From positions 131,224 to 167,408 of the forward strand of contig JAHZGC010000001.1 in assembly GCA_019421015.1 (NCBI GenBank): 36,185 bases of DNA, read 5' to 3'. Shown piece after piece: positions 8,636 through 16,976 of this stretch. Within the stretch, counting starts at the first letter, position 1. Each line of letters starts with the position of its first letter. A model generated the notes under the pieces. That model had not been told where the DNA came from and did not search any database. It worked only from the letters and a program-made list of their open reading frames with translations. The position numbers were made by a program, and so were the translations under genes. Source of the stretch: Coriobacteriaceae bacterium. GTDB lineage: Bacteria > Actinomycetota > Coriobacteriia > Coriobacteriales > UMGS124.

Positions 8636-10315
8636 ATGAGCATCAATACCGTGAGTCGCAGGAGTTTTGTGGGAGCAGCCGGCGGCGCGGCAGTCCTGGG
8701 GTTGACCGCGGGTGGCGCTGCGGCGGCTGAAACCACCTCCACCGTCATGTACTCCCATGCCGACGCCATCGATTGGGACGATGAGTTCGATGTTATCGTC
8801 ATCGGTTACGGCGGAGCGGGCTCTGTGGCTGCCATTGCCGCCCATGAGGCTGGCGCCAGGGTTCTTATCACCGACAAAGCCCCGTTGAGCGACGTCGGCG
8901 GCAACACCCGTTATTGCGAGCAGTATATGTTCATGCCCGACAGCTATGAGACCGGCGTGGCCTACTACATGGCCATGGCCACGGGGTTTGACAGCATGAC
9001 GCCCGAGATTGCCGACTTTATGTCACGCGGTAGCCAGGAGATTGGTCCGTGGGTGTTGGAACATGGTGCCACGACCTTCTCATCCTATGTCGACTATGCC
9101 CTGGAGGCCATGGGCGGTGTCACGCTCGATATGTTCTCCGAGGCCGAGAACAGCGACTGGTACATGGAGAAAAGCGACGGCACCGTCGGTATGACCGAGT
9201 ACGTTGTTTGGGGTGACGGTACCGTAGACGGTGGCCGCACCGACATCTCCTACATGGTTGACGTTCCCGACGGTGGCGAGAAGAAATTCTGGAACATCAT
9301 CTGCTTTAACAACATCGAGACCTTGGCCGAGGGCGATGATTTCGAGCGTTGGGTCGAGTCTCCGGCCAAGCACCTCATCCAGGACCCCTTTACTAAGACG
9401 ATTCTGGGCGCGCAGATCGAACATGATGGCAAGCTCCTCAACGTGCGCGCCCTGAACGGCGTCGTTCTCGCCTGCGGCAGCTACGAGGCCAGCCAGGAGA
9501 TGTGCGAGACCTATGCCCAGTACCCCGTTGCCTATACGCACGGCTCCATCTACAACACCGGCGACGGTATCAATATGGGCATTGAGGTGGGCGCTCAGCT
9601 GTGGCATATGGACGCGCTTTCCGGTCCTTGGATCTCCCCCAAGCTCCATGGCCAGGAGCGCTGCTTCTCGATTGACCACCACAGCCAACGTGTTACGACC
9701 GGCTACGGCTGCATCAACGTGGGCGGCGATGCCAAACGCTTCATGAACGAGTCGGGTGCCTGCAGGCACGGCCATGTTTGTTACGGAGGCACCTGGATGA
9801 GTCAGATTGTGCCCGACGTGGTCTGGGCCATTATGGACGATCCGGCGCGCAACAGCGGCGGCGACGTCTCTATCGTGGCAGACGAGGACATGTGCGTCGC
9901 CGACAGCATCGAGGAGCTTGCCGAGATGACCGGCCTCGATCCCGAGACCCTGGTGGCCACCGTTACCGAATACAACGACCTTTGCGCCGCCGGTCTCGAC
10001 GACCCACGCTTTGAGCGCCCCGCCAAGTGGATGGCACCTATCGAGACGGCCCCGTTCTACGCCTGCCGCCTGTATCCTTCATGCGTGAACGCTCAGGGCG
10101 GACCCAAGCGCAACGTTAACTGTGAGGTCCTGGACACCGAGGACAACGTGATTCCCAACCTGTACTCCTGCGGCGAGCTCGGCTCCTTCTGGGCCGGTCC
10201 CTACCCCTGCGGCGGCAATATCGCCGAGACCGTCTATACCGGTCGCTGTGCAGGGACCAACGCCGCCACGGTCAAGGAAGCTCCTGCTCCCGTAGAGCTC
10301 AAGGTCATGGTGTAA
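8636..10315 (+). CDS. Tat-exported FAD-binding reductase (fumarate reductase/flavocytochrome c flavoprotein family)
   Basis: A 559-residue flavoprotein. The ATG at 8636, following GAAGGGAAG, is preferred because the Tat motif SRRSF begins at residue 7, followed by a hydrophobic stretch and an AAAAE region. The FAD-binding dinucleotide fold is at about 52-80 (VIVIGYGGAGSVAA). C-terminal FAD contacts appear in QGGPKRNVNCEVLD and YSCGELGSFWAGPYPCGGNIAET. The family transfers electrons from a cytochrome or quinol partner to an organic acceptor with an activated double bond, outside the membrane. No CxxCH haem site or FMN-binding domain is present. It pairs with the divergent LuxR regulator. It is clearly related to the protein at 15302. 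The substrate cannot be assigned from sequence. Confidence 0.88.
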   Translation: MSINTVSRRSFVGAAGGAAVLGLTAGGAAAAETTSTVMYSHADAIDWDDEFDVIVIGYGGAGSVAAIAAHEAGARVLITDKAPLSDVGGNTRYCEQYMFMPDSYETGVAYYMAMATGFDSMTPEIADFMSRGSQEIGPWVLEHGATTFSSYVDYALEAMGGVTLDMFSEAENSDWYMEKSDGTVGMTEYVVWGDGTVDGGRTDISYMVDVPDGGEKKFWNIICFNNIETLAEGDDFERWVESPAKHLIQDPFTKTILGAQIEHDGKLLNVRALNGVVLACGSYEASQEMCETYAQYPVAYTHGSIYNTGDGINMGIEVGAQLWHMDALSGPWISPKLHGQERCFSIDHHSQRVTTGYGCINVGGDAKRFMNESGACRHGHVCYGGTWMSQIVPDVVWAIMDDPARNSGGDVSIVADEDMCVADSIEELAEMTGLDPETLVATVTEYNDLCAAGLDDPRFERPAKWMAPIETAPFYACRLYPSCVNAQGGPKRNVNCEVLDTEDNVIPNLYSCGELGSFWAGPYPCGGNIAETVYTGRCAGTNAATVKEAPAPVELKVMV

Positions 10316-10360
10316 CGCTGCATAGGACGAGCGCCCCCATTAATGGGAGCGAGTGCGGTC

Positions 10361-10387
10361 GGCGGGGCCTGCGTGGCGGGCCCCGCC
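10361..10387. terminator. GC-rich hairpin after flavoprotein gene
   Basis: GGCGGGGCC at 10361-10369 pairs perfectly with GGCCCCGCC at 10379-10387 across a nine-base loop, 46 bases after the stop codon. Only a weak T run follows, so termination may be partial. A separate perfect palindrome, CCCATTAATGGG, lies at 10336-10347 between the stop and the hairpin. Confidence 0.55.
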
Positions 10388-10506
10388 GCATTGTCGTTAT
10401 CCGTTGCTCTGGCAGCGGGCTTCTGCCCAGGTGCGCTGAGCTCTCGGCGCAACCGGCGCTGCATTTAGCGGGTGCTTCGTCCGTATGATCGGGCGTTCTA
10501 AGGGCG

Positions 10507-10648
10507 TGGTCAAAGAATCCAGTTTGACAACATTGCATGAGGCTTTGGGGGCACTTGCCGTGGGTCGGACCGACAAATGCCCAGGAAAGAGGAGTTCCAA
10601 TCGCCGTTGTGCGGGTCTAACATGTTGTCAAACCGGATTTTTTGACCA
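10507..10648. repeat. 142-bp inverted-repeat element (MITE-like or structured intergenic element)
   Basis: Arms at 10507-10533 and 10622-10648 are 27 bases long and match as inverted repeats at 25 positions. Each arm itself contains a nested dyad, GTCAAA-N8-TTTGAC. The 88-base interior has no convincing coding potential. It sits between two convergent genes, downstream of a GC-rich hairpin. No flanking duplication is visible, so transposition is unproven. It could equally be a large termination structure or a protein-binding repeat. Confidence 0.6.
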
Positions 10649-10814
10649 TGGACCAAGAGGAAAAAGAAAAAATCAAAATTAGTATTTACTATTATGCATC
10701 CTTCATCATGTTCATGCATTATCTTATGAACTTATCGATTCCCCTCTCCAAGGCCCGCATCCCAAGAGACCGCAGACTTGGCCGGGGCGATGGCGTGGTG
10801 ACCCCGGGACCCTC
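10649..10814. other. AT-rich intergenic tail, no gene seen
   Basis: The first 100 bases are strikingly A/T rich for this genome (A tracts, then TATT/ATTA tracts). They include a near-perfect nine-base inverted pair, ATTATGCAT (10691-10699) and ATGCATTAT (10714-10722), and GTTCAT/ATGAAC arms at 10710-10731. No ribosome site or coding frame is credible. It lies at the 3' end of the ATPase gene. Confidence 0.4.
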
Positions 10815-11570
10815 TTACGCCTCGCCGTCCAGCAGGTTGCGCAGCACGGCCGTGCGGTTGTTGATGAACAGCTCGGTCACCTGGTAGCTCGCGGTTTCTT
10901 CGTAGGCCACGGGACGCACCTCCCCTTCGTCAAAGGAGTAGATGCACGCCCCGGGGATGCCGAGCAGGATGGGAGAGTGGCTGGCCACGATGAACTGCGC
11001 GCCTGCCTGGGACGCCTCGACGATGGAGCGCAGCAGGGCCAGCTGGCGTTGGGGCGAGAGCGCGGCCTCGGGCTCGTCGAGCAGATAGAGGCCGTGGGGC
11101 TCCAGGCTGCTGATGAGCGAGAAGAAGCTCTCGCCGTGGGACTGCTCGTGGAACGACCGGCCCCCGTAGCGCGCGTAGCAGGTCTCTTTGGACGCCGTGC
11201 CAAAGCCGCTCTGGCGATAGGCCTCGGCCTGGGTCGCCACGTTAAAGAAGCTCTCGGCTCTGAAGAAGTAGCCGGCGGTTGGGCGCGCCATGCCCTTCTG
11301 CAGCCGTATGGCCTGCCAGAGGTCACCTACGTCGTCGTAGGTCTGAAACCGGTAGTTGAGCGTGCCGCCCTCGGGGTTGAACCCGTAGGCCACGGCCAAG
11401 GCCTCGAGCAGGGTCGACTTGCCGCTGCCGTTTTCTCCGGCGAAGAAGGTCACGGGGCGGTCGAGGTCGATCGCGTCCAGCCGCGCGAGGGCCGGGACGG
11501 CTCGCACGTACGAGCCGCCGTCTACGTCGGTCCAGTCGATGGAGGCGGAGCGGATGAAGGCGTGGGCCAT
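10815..11570 (-). CDS. AAA-family ATPase (SMC/ABC-like nucleotide-binding domain protein)
   Basis: A 251-residue soluble protein. It has Walker A GENGSGKST at 45-53, a signature-like HEQSHGESFF at 141-150, Walker B YLLDEPEAALSP at about 162-173, and an H-loop ASHSP at 196-200. This order matches small stand-alone ATPases annotated as AAA or ABC-type ATP-binding proteins, whose role is generally not established. Start ATG at 11570 is set by AAGGAG seven bases upstream; the much longer open frame upstream is antisense to hcp. It is divergent from hcp with 238 bases between. No membrane component or nuclease partner is adjacent, so neither a transport nor a defence role can be supported. Confidence 0.85.
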   Translation of the reverse strand: MAHAFIRSASIDWTDVDGGSYVRAVPALARLDAIDLDRPVTFFAGENGSGKSTLLEALAVAYGFNPEGGTLNYRFQTYDDVGDLWQAIRLQKGMARPTAGYFFRAESFFNVATQAEAYRQSGFGTASKETCYARYGGRSFHEQSHGESFFSLISSLEPHGLYLLDEPEAALSPQRQLALLRSIVEASQAGAQFIVASHSPILLGIPGACIYSFDEGEVRPVAYEETASYQVTELFINNRTAVLRNLLDGEA

Positions 11571-11808
11571 GGGCAATCTCCTTGCGGGGAGCGGATGCGG
11601 CTGGCGGCCTATATGGTAGTCCGGAACGGTGCCGGTGTCTGCAACCTGAAGAGCGGGCTTTTCTCCTTCTCCGGTACGTTGCGCGCGGATCGTGGAGGTT
11701 GCGCGTGCGTCTGGCTGACGGCAAAGCCAGTGGGTATCTACCAACAAGTTTTTGTGTCTGTTGGCGATATTGCACGAGATCCAAGATCCAGGAGCGGAGG
11801 ACTCTCTT

Positions 11809-13479
11809 ATGGCACACGAGAACGGCGTAGACACCGCGACCTCGGCCACGTCCGAGCCCAAGGGGTGGGATGGCGAGCCGATGTTCTGCTTCCAGTGCGA
11901 GCAGACCTTTGGCGGTGCGGGCTGCACCCATAGGGCTGGCGCCTGCGGCAAATCGGCCGAGGTTGCCAACCTGCAAGACGAGCTTACCGGCGCGCTCGTG
12001 GGCTTTGCGCGCACGTGGCGCAAGGCCGGCCTCGATACCATCTGCGACACCGGGGCAGACATGGTGGAACACTGCCTCTTTGCCACGGTGACCAATGTCG
12101 ACTTTGACGCCGACGACATCCGCCGCCTGACCGACCAGGTGCACGAACGCAAGGCGTATTTGGCCCAGAAGCACGGCGTCGAGCCGGCAGAGGACCTCAA
12201 CATGCACGAGGTGTGGGACGCCCCCGTCGACATCCGCTCTCTCAAGACGCTCATCCTGCTGGGCATGCGCGGGGGCGCCGCCTACGCCCACCACGCCCGC
12301 GTGCTGGGCAAGACCGACAACGCCGGGGTCGACGCCTTCTTCATGCAGGGCCTGGCCGCTCTGGGCGACTGCCTGGCCGCCGATGAGCTGCTGCCGCTGG
12401 TGCTCAAGACCGGCGAGGTCAACGTCACCTGCATGCGCCTGCTCGACGAGGCCAACACCGGTGCCTACGGCAAGCCGGTTCCCACCGAGGTACCCCTCTC
12501 CATCGAGCCCGGCCCCTTTGTGGTGATCACGGGTCACGACCTGCACGACCTGCAGCAGCTCCTGGAGCAGACCGACGGCCGCGGCGTGAACGTCTACACC
12601 CACTGCGAGATGCTGCCGGCCCACGCCTACCCGGCCCTCAGGGCGCACCCCCAGCTCAAGGGCAACTTTGGCAACGCGTGGTTTTTGCAGCAGAAGGAGT
12701 TCGACAACATCCCCGCGCCTATCGTCTACACCACCAACTGCCTCATGCCGCCGCGCTCCAGCTACTCCGACCGCATCTTCGTGACCGGCCCGGTGGACTA
12801 CCCGGGCCTGGCCCACGTCGACCAGGACCTCGAGGGGCACAAGGACTTCTCGGCCGTGATCGCCAAGGCCGAGGAGCTGGGCGGCTATACCGAGCGCCAG
12901 GAGCGCACCGGCATCAACGGCGGCTCCACGGTGACGCCGGGCTTTGCCCACGACTTCGTGCTGGGTGTCGCGGCGCAGGTCATCGACGCCGTGAAGGCTG
13001 GCAAGCTGCGCCACATCTTCTTGGTGGGCGGTTGCGACGGCGCCAAGCCGGGCCGCAACTACTACACCGAGTTCGTGAAGGCCACGCCCGAGGATTCCAT
13101 CGTGCTCACGTTGGCCTGCGGCAAGTACCGCTTCAACGACCTCGACCTGGGCGTGGTGCCCGGTACCGAGCTGCCGCGCCTCATGGACATGGGCCAGTGC
13201 AACGACGCCTACAGCGCCGTGGTCGTGGCACTCGCCCTGGCCGACGCCTTTGGCTGCACGGTGAACGACCTGCCGCTTACGCTCGTGCTCTCCTGGTATG
13301 AGCAGAAGGCCGTGGCGATCCTGCTGAGCCTGCTCTACCTGGGTATCCAGGGCATCTATCTGGGTCCGAGCCTGCCGGCGTTCGTGTCGCCCGACATCCT
13401 GGCCTACCTGAGCGAGACCTTTGGTCTGCGCCCCACCACCACGGTGGTGGACGACCTCAAGGAGATCTTGGGGGAGTAG
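11809..13479 (+). CDS. hcp: Hydroxylamine reductase / hybrid-cluster protein (class I type)
   Basis: A 556-residue protein with the N-terminal cysteine set C27, C30, C39 and C46 (CFQCEQT, GCTHRAGACGK), which binds the first iron-sulfur cluster. The hybrid-cluster ligands are recognisable in GHDLHDL, HCEMLPAH, TNCLMPP, GGCDGAKPGRNYYTEF, LACGKYRFND and CNDAYSAVV. Hcp reduces nitric oxide or hydroxylamine and protects anaerobes from nitrosative stress in the cytoplasm. ATG at 11809 follows GGAGCGGAGG by eight bases. The gene stands alone, with no hcr reductase gene next to it, and ends in a strong hairpin. I could not identify a clear NsrR or FNR/HcpR site upstream. Confidence 0.96.
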   Translation: MAHENGVDTATSATSEPKGWDGEPMFCFQCEQTFGGAGCTHRAGACGKSAEVANLQDELTGALVGFARTWRKAGLDTICDTGADMVEHCLFATVTNVDFDADDIRRLTDQVHERKAYLAQKHGVEPAEDLNMHEVWDAPVDIRSLKTLILLGMRGGAAYAHHARVLGKTDNAGVDAFFMQGLAALGDCLAADELLPLVLKTGEVNVTCMRLLDEANTGAYGKPVPTEVPLSIEPGPFVVITGHDLHDLQQLLEQTDGRGVNVYTHCEMLPAHAYPALRAHPQLKGNFGNAWFLQQKEFDNIPAPIVYTTNCLMPPRSSYSDRIFVTGPVDYPGLAHVDQDLEGHKDFSAVIAKAEELGGYTERQERTGINGGSTVTPGFAHDFVLGVAAQVIDAVKAGKLRHIFLVGGCDGAKPGRNYYTEFVKATPEDSIVLTLACGKYRFNDLDLGVVPGTELPRLMDMGQCNDAYSAVVVALALADAFGCTVNDLPLTLVLSWYEQKAVAILLSLLYLGIQGIYLGPSLPAFVSPDILAYLSETFGLRPTTTVVDDLKEILGE

Positions 13480-13519
13480 CGGGCGAAGGGCTGGGTGAGA
13501 AGCCCTGCTGTAGATGAGA

Positions 13520-13551
13520 CCCCCGGTGCGATCTGGCTGACGCACCGGGGG
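13520..13551. terminator. Strong hairpin between convergent hcp and LuxR genes
   Basis: CCCCCGGTGCG at 13520-13530 pairs perfectly with CGCACCGGGGG at 13541-13551 over a ten-base loop, 40 bases after the hcp stop and 39 bases from the stop of the convergent regulator gene. There is no long T tract on either side, so it may act in both directions with moderate efficiency. Confidence 0.7.
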
Positions 13552-13589
13552 CTTGGGGTGCTGTGGGATTTGCTGTCTACCGTACCCGC

Positions 13590-15014
13590 TCACTTGATGC
13601 CGATAAGGCTGAGCAGCTCCTGCCGGCTGTGGATGTCGAGCTTGCGGTACACGTTCTTCGCATAGCCGCGTGCCGTGTTCTCGGTTATCGAGAAGCACTG
13701 GGCAATGTAGCCCTTGCTGCGCCCTAGACTTATGAGCTGCATGACCTCAATCTCGCGCGGGGTGAGCCCATGGGAGCGTCCGATGTCCTCGCAGCGATGC
13801 AGGATTTCTTCTTGCATTTGGGCGCCCAGGTCTTGGATGCCCGACTCTCCGGCCAACTTGGGTTCGGCCGCGGGTGCGGCCGATGTGGCGCTGTCGCAGT
13901 CTTTGGCTTTGGAGCCCACAAAGAGCGAGACTATGACCAGCGCGTAGGCTATGGCGAGCCCGGTAACCGAAGAGAACACCGACGTTCCGTTGATCGTTGC
14001 GACGGCGATGCCCAGACCGGTGGCGAGGGAGAAGAACCCCCAGCCAAAGCCAAACGTCACGTAGGGGTGCGCCGTCCCGCGCGAAACGAAGACGCACAGC
14101 ACGTAGAGCAAGAGCATGTAGACGCCGAAGCGGGCAAACAGGGACGCGATGGCGGCAATGGGGGAATCGGCGGCTCCGAACAAGGCGATGGCAAGCAGTA
14201 CGGTGAGCAGCAGGAGCAGCATCAGGTGGCATACGCCGCTCAGGTGCACCCCGTCGCCTTGAATGTAAGCCCACCAGAGGAACGCGGCGATGGCGACGGC
14301 CAGCAATAGAGACCCAAACGTATTGACCACCGTGCCGAACTGACTCATCTCGTAGGGAGTGCGCACAAGCCCGGCCGCAAAGCCGAACACTGCGAATTCG
14401 AGCACAAAAAGCCAAAACGGGCCTTGGGGCGTGTGGTTGGTGGTGACGGCTCCCTGCGGAGACCTCTGGGCGGTGGTATATCCCCAGCGGCAGACGGTTA
14501 CGCAGACGAAGGGGAGCGCCGCGCCCAAGACGGGCAGGAGCAGACCTGGCAGAAAGCCCAATGCCATGCGTGTGAAGTAGCTGAACGAGAGGGCGCCGAG
14601 CAACTGGAGCAAGGCGTGTTTGAGGGGCGTCGCGGCATAGGTCAAGAACACCGAGAGGTAGAGCCAGGTGGAAGCGGCTCCCGCTAGAAAAGCGACCGCA
14701 TGGGCCGCCGATGCGGCGCGGGGGCCAAAGACGAGCACGAATGGGGCGGTCCCGGCGACAAGGGCGGCAGGAAGGGAGAGCGCGCTCCAGTTGCCCATGC
14801 TGTTTAGAGGCTTTTTGAGAAACGCCAGCGCAGCGACGAACGCCATGGTTCCGCGCCCCAGATAGTAGATGCTCATCGAACCGAAAGGATTCTCGAGCAG
14901 CGAGTGGGTGAAGACGAACTGCCATGCAAAGATTGCCAGGGGCGCAAGGCCCAGCAACACGGTGCGGCGGGAGTTCTGGGGTGCCAAACGCGCTGTAAGA
15001 GTGTCGACGGTCAA
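13590..15014 (-). CDS. Multi-pass membrane regulator with C-terminal LuxR HTH
   Basis: A 474-residue protein if translation starts at TTG 15014. That start has a textbook AAGGAGG eight bases upstream, better than any in-frame ATG in the 25-codon upstream extension. About twelve hydrophobic segments span residues 20-370. A charged linker leads to the LuxR domain (about 412-470) with GLTPREIEVMQLISLGRSKGYIAQCF-like sequence, NTARGYAKNVYRKLDIHSRQEL. It is divergent from the flavoprotein gene at 15302 and presumably controls it; this is inference from arrangement. It converges with hcp across a hairpin. Confidence 0.88.
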   Translation of the reverse strand: MTVDTLTARLAPQNSRRTVLLGLAPLAIFAWQFVFTHSLLENPFGSMSIYYLGRGTMAFVAALAFLKKPLNSMGNWSALSLPAALVAGTAPFVLVFGPRAASAAHAVAFLAGAASTWLYLSVFLTYAATPLKHALLQLLGALSFSYFTRMALGFLPGLLLPVLGAALPFVCVTVCRWGYTTAQRSPQGAVTTNHTPQGPFWLFVLEFAVFGFAAGLVRTPYEMSQFGTVVNTFGSLLLAVAIAAFLWWAYIQGDGVHLSGVCHLMLLLLLTVLLAIALFGAADSPIAAIASLFARFGVYMLLLYVLCVFVSRGTAHPYVTFGFGWGFFSLATGLGIAVATINGTSVFSSVTGLAIAYALVIVSLFVGSKAKDCDSATSAAPAAEPKLAGESGIQDLGAQMQEEILHRCEDIGRSHGLTPREIEVMQLISLGRSKGYIAQCFSITENTARGYAKNVYRKLDIHSRQELLSLIGIK

Positions 15015-15130
15015 AACCCGTGCCTCCTTGTACGGCTCCCGCACTCGCCGTGTGGAGCCCATGCGGTTCGTTGCGGTCTTGTGCGGCATTGTAGCGCAAG
15101 GGCGCGCGGGGTCGGGAAATGAGGGTCGCC

Positions 15131-15222
15131 CCCCTGTTCGGGGTGTTGTTTTCGCGCTGACAATGTGCGGTGCCGGATGTCCGCGCGTTTAAGATCTGAT
15201 GCAGATGCCCCACTGTTCGTGG
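15131..15222. promoter_or_regulatory. Candidate operators in the divergent LuxR/flavoprotein promoter
   Basis: Within the 287-base gap (15015-15301), two near-identical 13-base dyads occur: CCCC-TGTTC-GGGG at 15131-15143 and CCAC-TGTTC-GTGG at 15210-15222, 79 bases apart. A perfect ATCTG-ATG-CAGAT dyad is at 15194-15206. GCCGGATGTCC at 15172-15182 also occurs upstream of the flavoprotein gene at 8636. No gene is seen in this gap. Function as regulator binding sites is inferred from position and symmetry only. Confidence 0.5.
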
Positions 15223-15301
15223 CGTTGTACGACTTGTGCAACTCGACGATGCTGTGAGATGTGCGTTGTCAGAGCGTTCCATCCACAGAAAGGGGAGCAC
15301 G

Positions 15302-16900
15302 ATGTTTGAGTCTAACGTTACGCGCCGTGACCTCGTTAAGGGCGCCGCTGCGGCCGGGGTCCTGAGCGGCACCGCCCTGGCGGCCGTGCCTGCCCTCGCC
15401 CAGCCGGCAATCGTCGACGACGTCACCTGGGACAAAGAGGCCGACGTGGTTGTCATCGGCTACGGCGGTGCCGGCGCGGCTGCCGCCATCACCGCCCACG
15501 ATGCCGGTGCCGAGGTCTTGATTCTCGAGAAGATGTCGCACGGCGGCGGCAACACGGCGGTCTCGGGCGGCGGTGTGCTCTGCCCCACCAGCGCCGAGGA
15601 CACCTACACCTACATCACCGGCCTGTTCGACCTCTCCCACTCCGAGATGGACGAGCAGCTCGTCCGGACTTTTTCGGACAAGTCGGTCGAGTGCGTGGAC
15701 TGGCTGTGCAGCCTCAAGCCGGGTACCGAGATGGCGGTCTACGGCGGGGCGGGTTTCAAGCAGGTGGAGGGGTCGGATTCCCAGCAGAAGTACGGCGTGG
15801 TGAGTGACGCTTCCGATGAGACTACCGGCACGGGCCATACCGGTGCCGACCTGTTTGCTGTCTACACTTACGGGGTTGACGAGCGCGGTATCGAGGTCTT
15901 GTACTCGACGCCTGCCAAACGGCTGCTCACCAACCCGGCGGGCGAGGTCGTGGGGTGTGTCGCCACGACGGCCGACGGTGCCGACGTCAACGTCAAGGCG
16001 CGCAAGGCAGTCATTCTCACCACGGGCGGCTACGAATACGACCCAGTGCTGTTGCAGAACAACGTCAAGGGGTATCCCATCTACGCTCTCGGCAACCCCG
16101 GAAACACGGGCGATGGTGTGCGGATGGCCCAGGCCGTGGGTGCCGACCTTTGGCATATGAACGGTTGCAGCTGCCCCATCGGATTTAAGTGCGACGACTT
16201 CGAGATGGGTTTTATGTTTGGCAACCTTCAACCGTCTATGATTTGGGTCAACAAGCTGGGCAAGCGTTTTGTGAACGAGAAGAGCGTCGAGACCCACGCC
16301 GGTCTTCTGGCAGTAGACCACTTTGACGGACATACGCTCGACTACAACGAGATTCCCTCTTGGCGCATCTACGATGAGGCGGCCCGACAAATGGGCAAGA
16401 TCGTGAAATGCCCCGCATGGAGCGATGACAACCTGGAGGAGGTCGAGAAGGGCTGGGCTGTGCAGGCCGACACCATTGCCGAGCTCGCCGAGAAGCTGGG
16501 CATCGACCCCGATGCCCTGGTAGCCACAGTGGACAAGTGGAATGCTGACATTGCTGCTGGTGAGGACACGCTTTTTGGGCGTCCTATCGAGAACGTGAAG
16601 AACACTGCCTATCTCGCGCAGGATAACGACAATGCCTCGTCGGCCCCGCTCGATACGCCTCCCTTCTATGCGGTGGCCCAGTATCCCACGCTGCTCAACA
16701 CCCAGGGCGGCCCGCGCCGTAACGTAGAGGCTCAGGTGCTCGACGTGTTTGGCGAGCCCATTCCGCGCCTTTACAGCTCAGGCGAGCTGGGTTCGTTGTG
16801 GGGCCTCATCTACCAGGGGGCTGGCAACAACGCCGAGGCCCTGGTCTTTGGCCGCATCGCCGGCGCGAACGCCGCGGCGCTGGAGAACTGGGACGCGTAG
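15302..16900 (+). CDS. Tat-exported FAD-binding reductase (fumarate reductase/flavocytochrome c flavoprotein family)
   Basis: A 532-residue protein. ATG at 15302 follows AAAGGGGAG and places the Tat motif TRRDL at residues 7-11, with a hydrophobic stretch and an ALAQP cleavage region near 31-35. The FAD fold is at about 48-75 (VVVIGYGGAGAAAAIT). C-terminal FAD contacts are in QGGPRRNVEAQVLD and YSSGELGSLWGLIYQGAGNNAEAL. It resembles the protein at 8636 along its length, including ITAHDAG/IAAHEAG and the closing GELGS block. No haem or FMN domain is present, so an external electron donor is needed. It is divergent from the LuxR gene starting at 15014. Confidence 0.88.
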   Translation: MFESNVTRRDLVKGAAAAGVLSGTALAAVPALAQPAIVDDVTWDKEADVVVIGYGGAGAAAAITAHDAGAEVLILEKMSHGGGNTAVSGGGVLCPTSAEDTYTYITGLFDLSHSEMDEQLVRTFSDKSVECVDWLCSLKPGTEMAVYGGAGFKQVEGSDSQQKYGVVSDASDETTGTGHTGADLFAVYTYGVDERGIEVLYSTPAKRLLTNPAGEVVGCVATTADGADVNVKARKAVILTTGGYEYDPVLLQNNVKGYPIYALGNPGNTGDGVRMAQAVGADLWHMNGCSCPIGFKCDDFEMGFMFGNLQPSMIWVNKLGKRFVNEKSVETHAGLLAVDHFDGHTLDYNEIPSWRIYDEAARQMGKIVKCPAWSDDNLEEVEKGWAVQADTIAELAEKLGIDPDALVATVDKWNADIAAGEDTLFGRPIENVKNTAYLAQDNDNASSAPLDTPPFYAVAQYPTLLNTQGGPRRNVEAQVLDVFGEPIPRLYSSGELGSLWGLIYQGAGNNAEALVFGRIAGANAAALENWDA

Positions 16901-16932
16901 CCGGGGCTGTTGTAAAGCATGCCGCCGCAAAA

Positions 16933-16965
16933 GGGCCCGCGCCTCCGCGGAAGAGGTGCGGGCCC
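16933..16965. terminator. Terminator hairpin between convergent flavoprotein genes
   Basis: GGGCCCGCGCCTC at 16933-16945 pairs with GAGGTGCGGGCCC at 16953-16965, with one G-T mismatch and a seven-base loop. A CCTTTT run follows on the plus strand, and TTTTGCGG follows on the minus strand side. It serves both convergent genes, which end at 16900 and 16977. Confidence 0.8.
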
Positions 16966-16976
16966 CCGCTGTCCTT

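Noticed and set aside
11571..12266. N-terminal extension of the ATPase gene
   Set aside because: It lies antisense to hcp, lacks a ribosome site, and the ATG at 11570 has AAGGAG at the right distance.
10815..13479. ATPase and hcp as a defence module
   Set aside because: No nuclease, toxin or other defence partner is adjacent. The genes are divergent and Hcp has a known metabolic role.
11323..13698. A 791-codon open frame on the minus strand
   Set aside because: It is antisense to hcp, whose cysteine motifs are unmistakable. The peptide is a His/Gly/Val-rich shadow produced by high GC.
13747..15456. A 569-codon minus-strand frame
   Set aside because: It is an out-of-frame shadow of the LuxR gene ending at 13590 and extends into the next flavoprotein gene.
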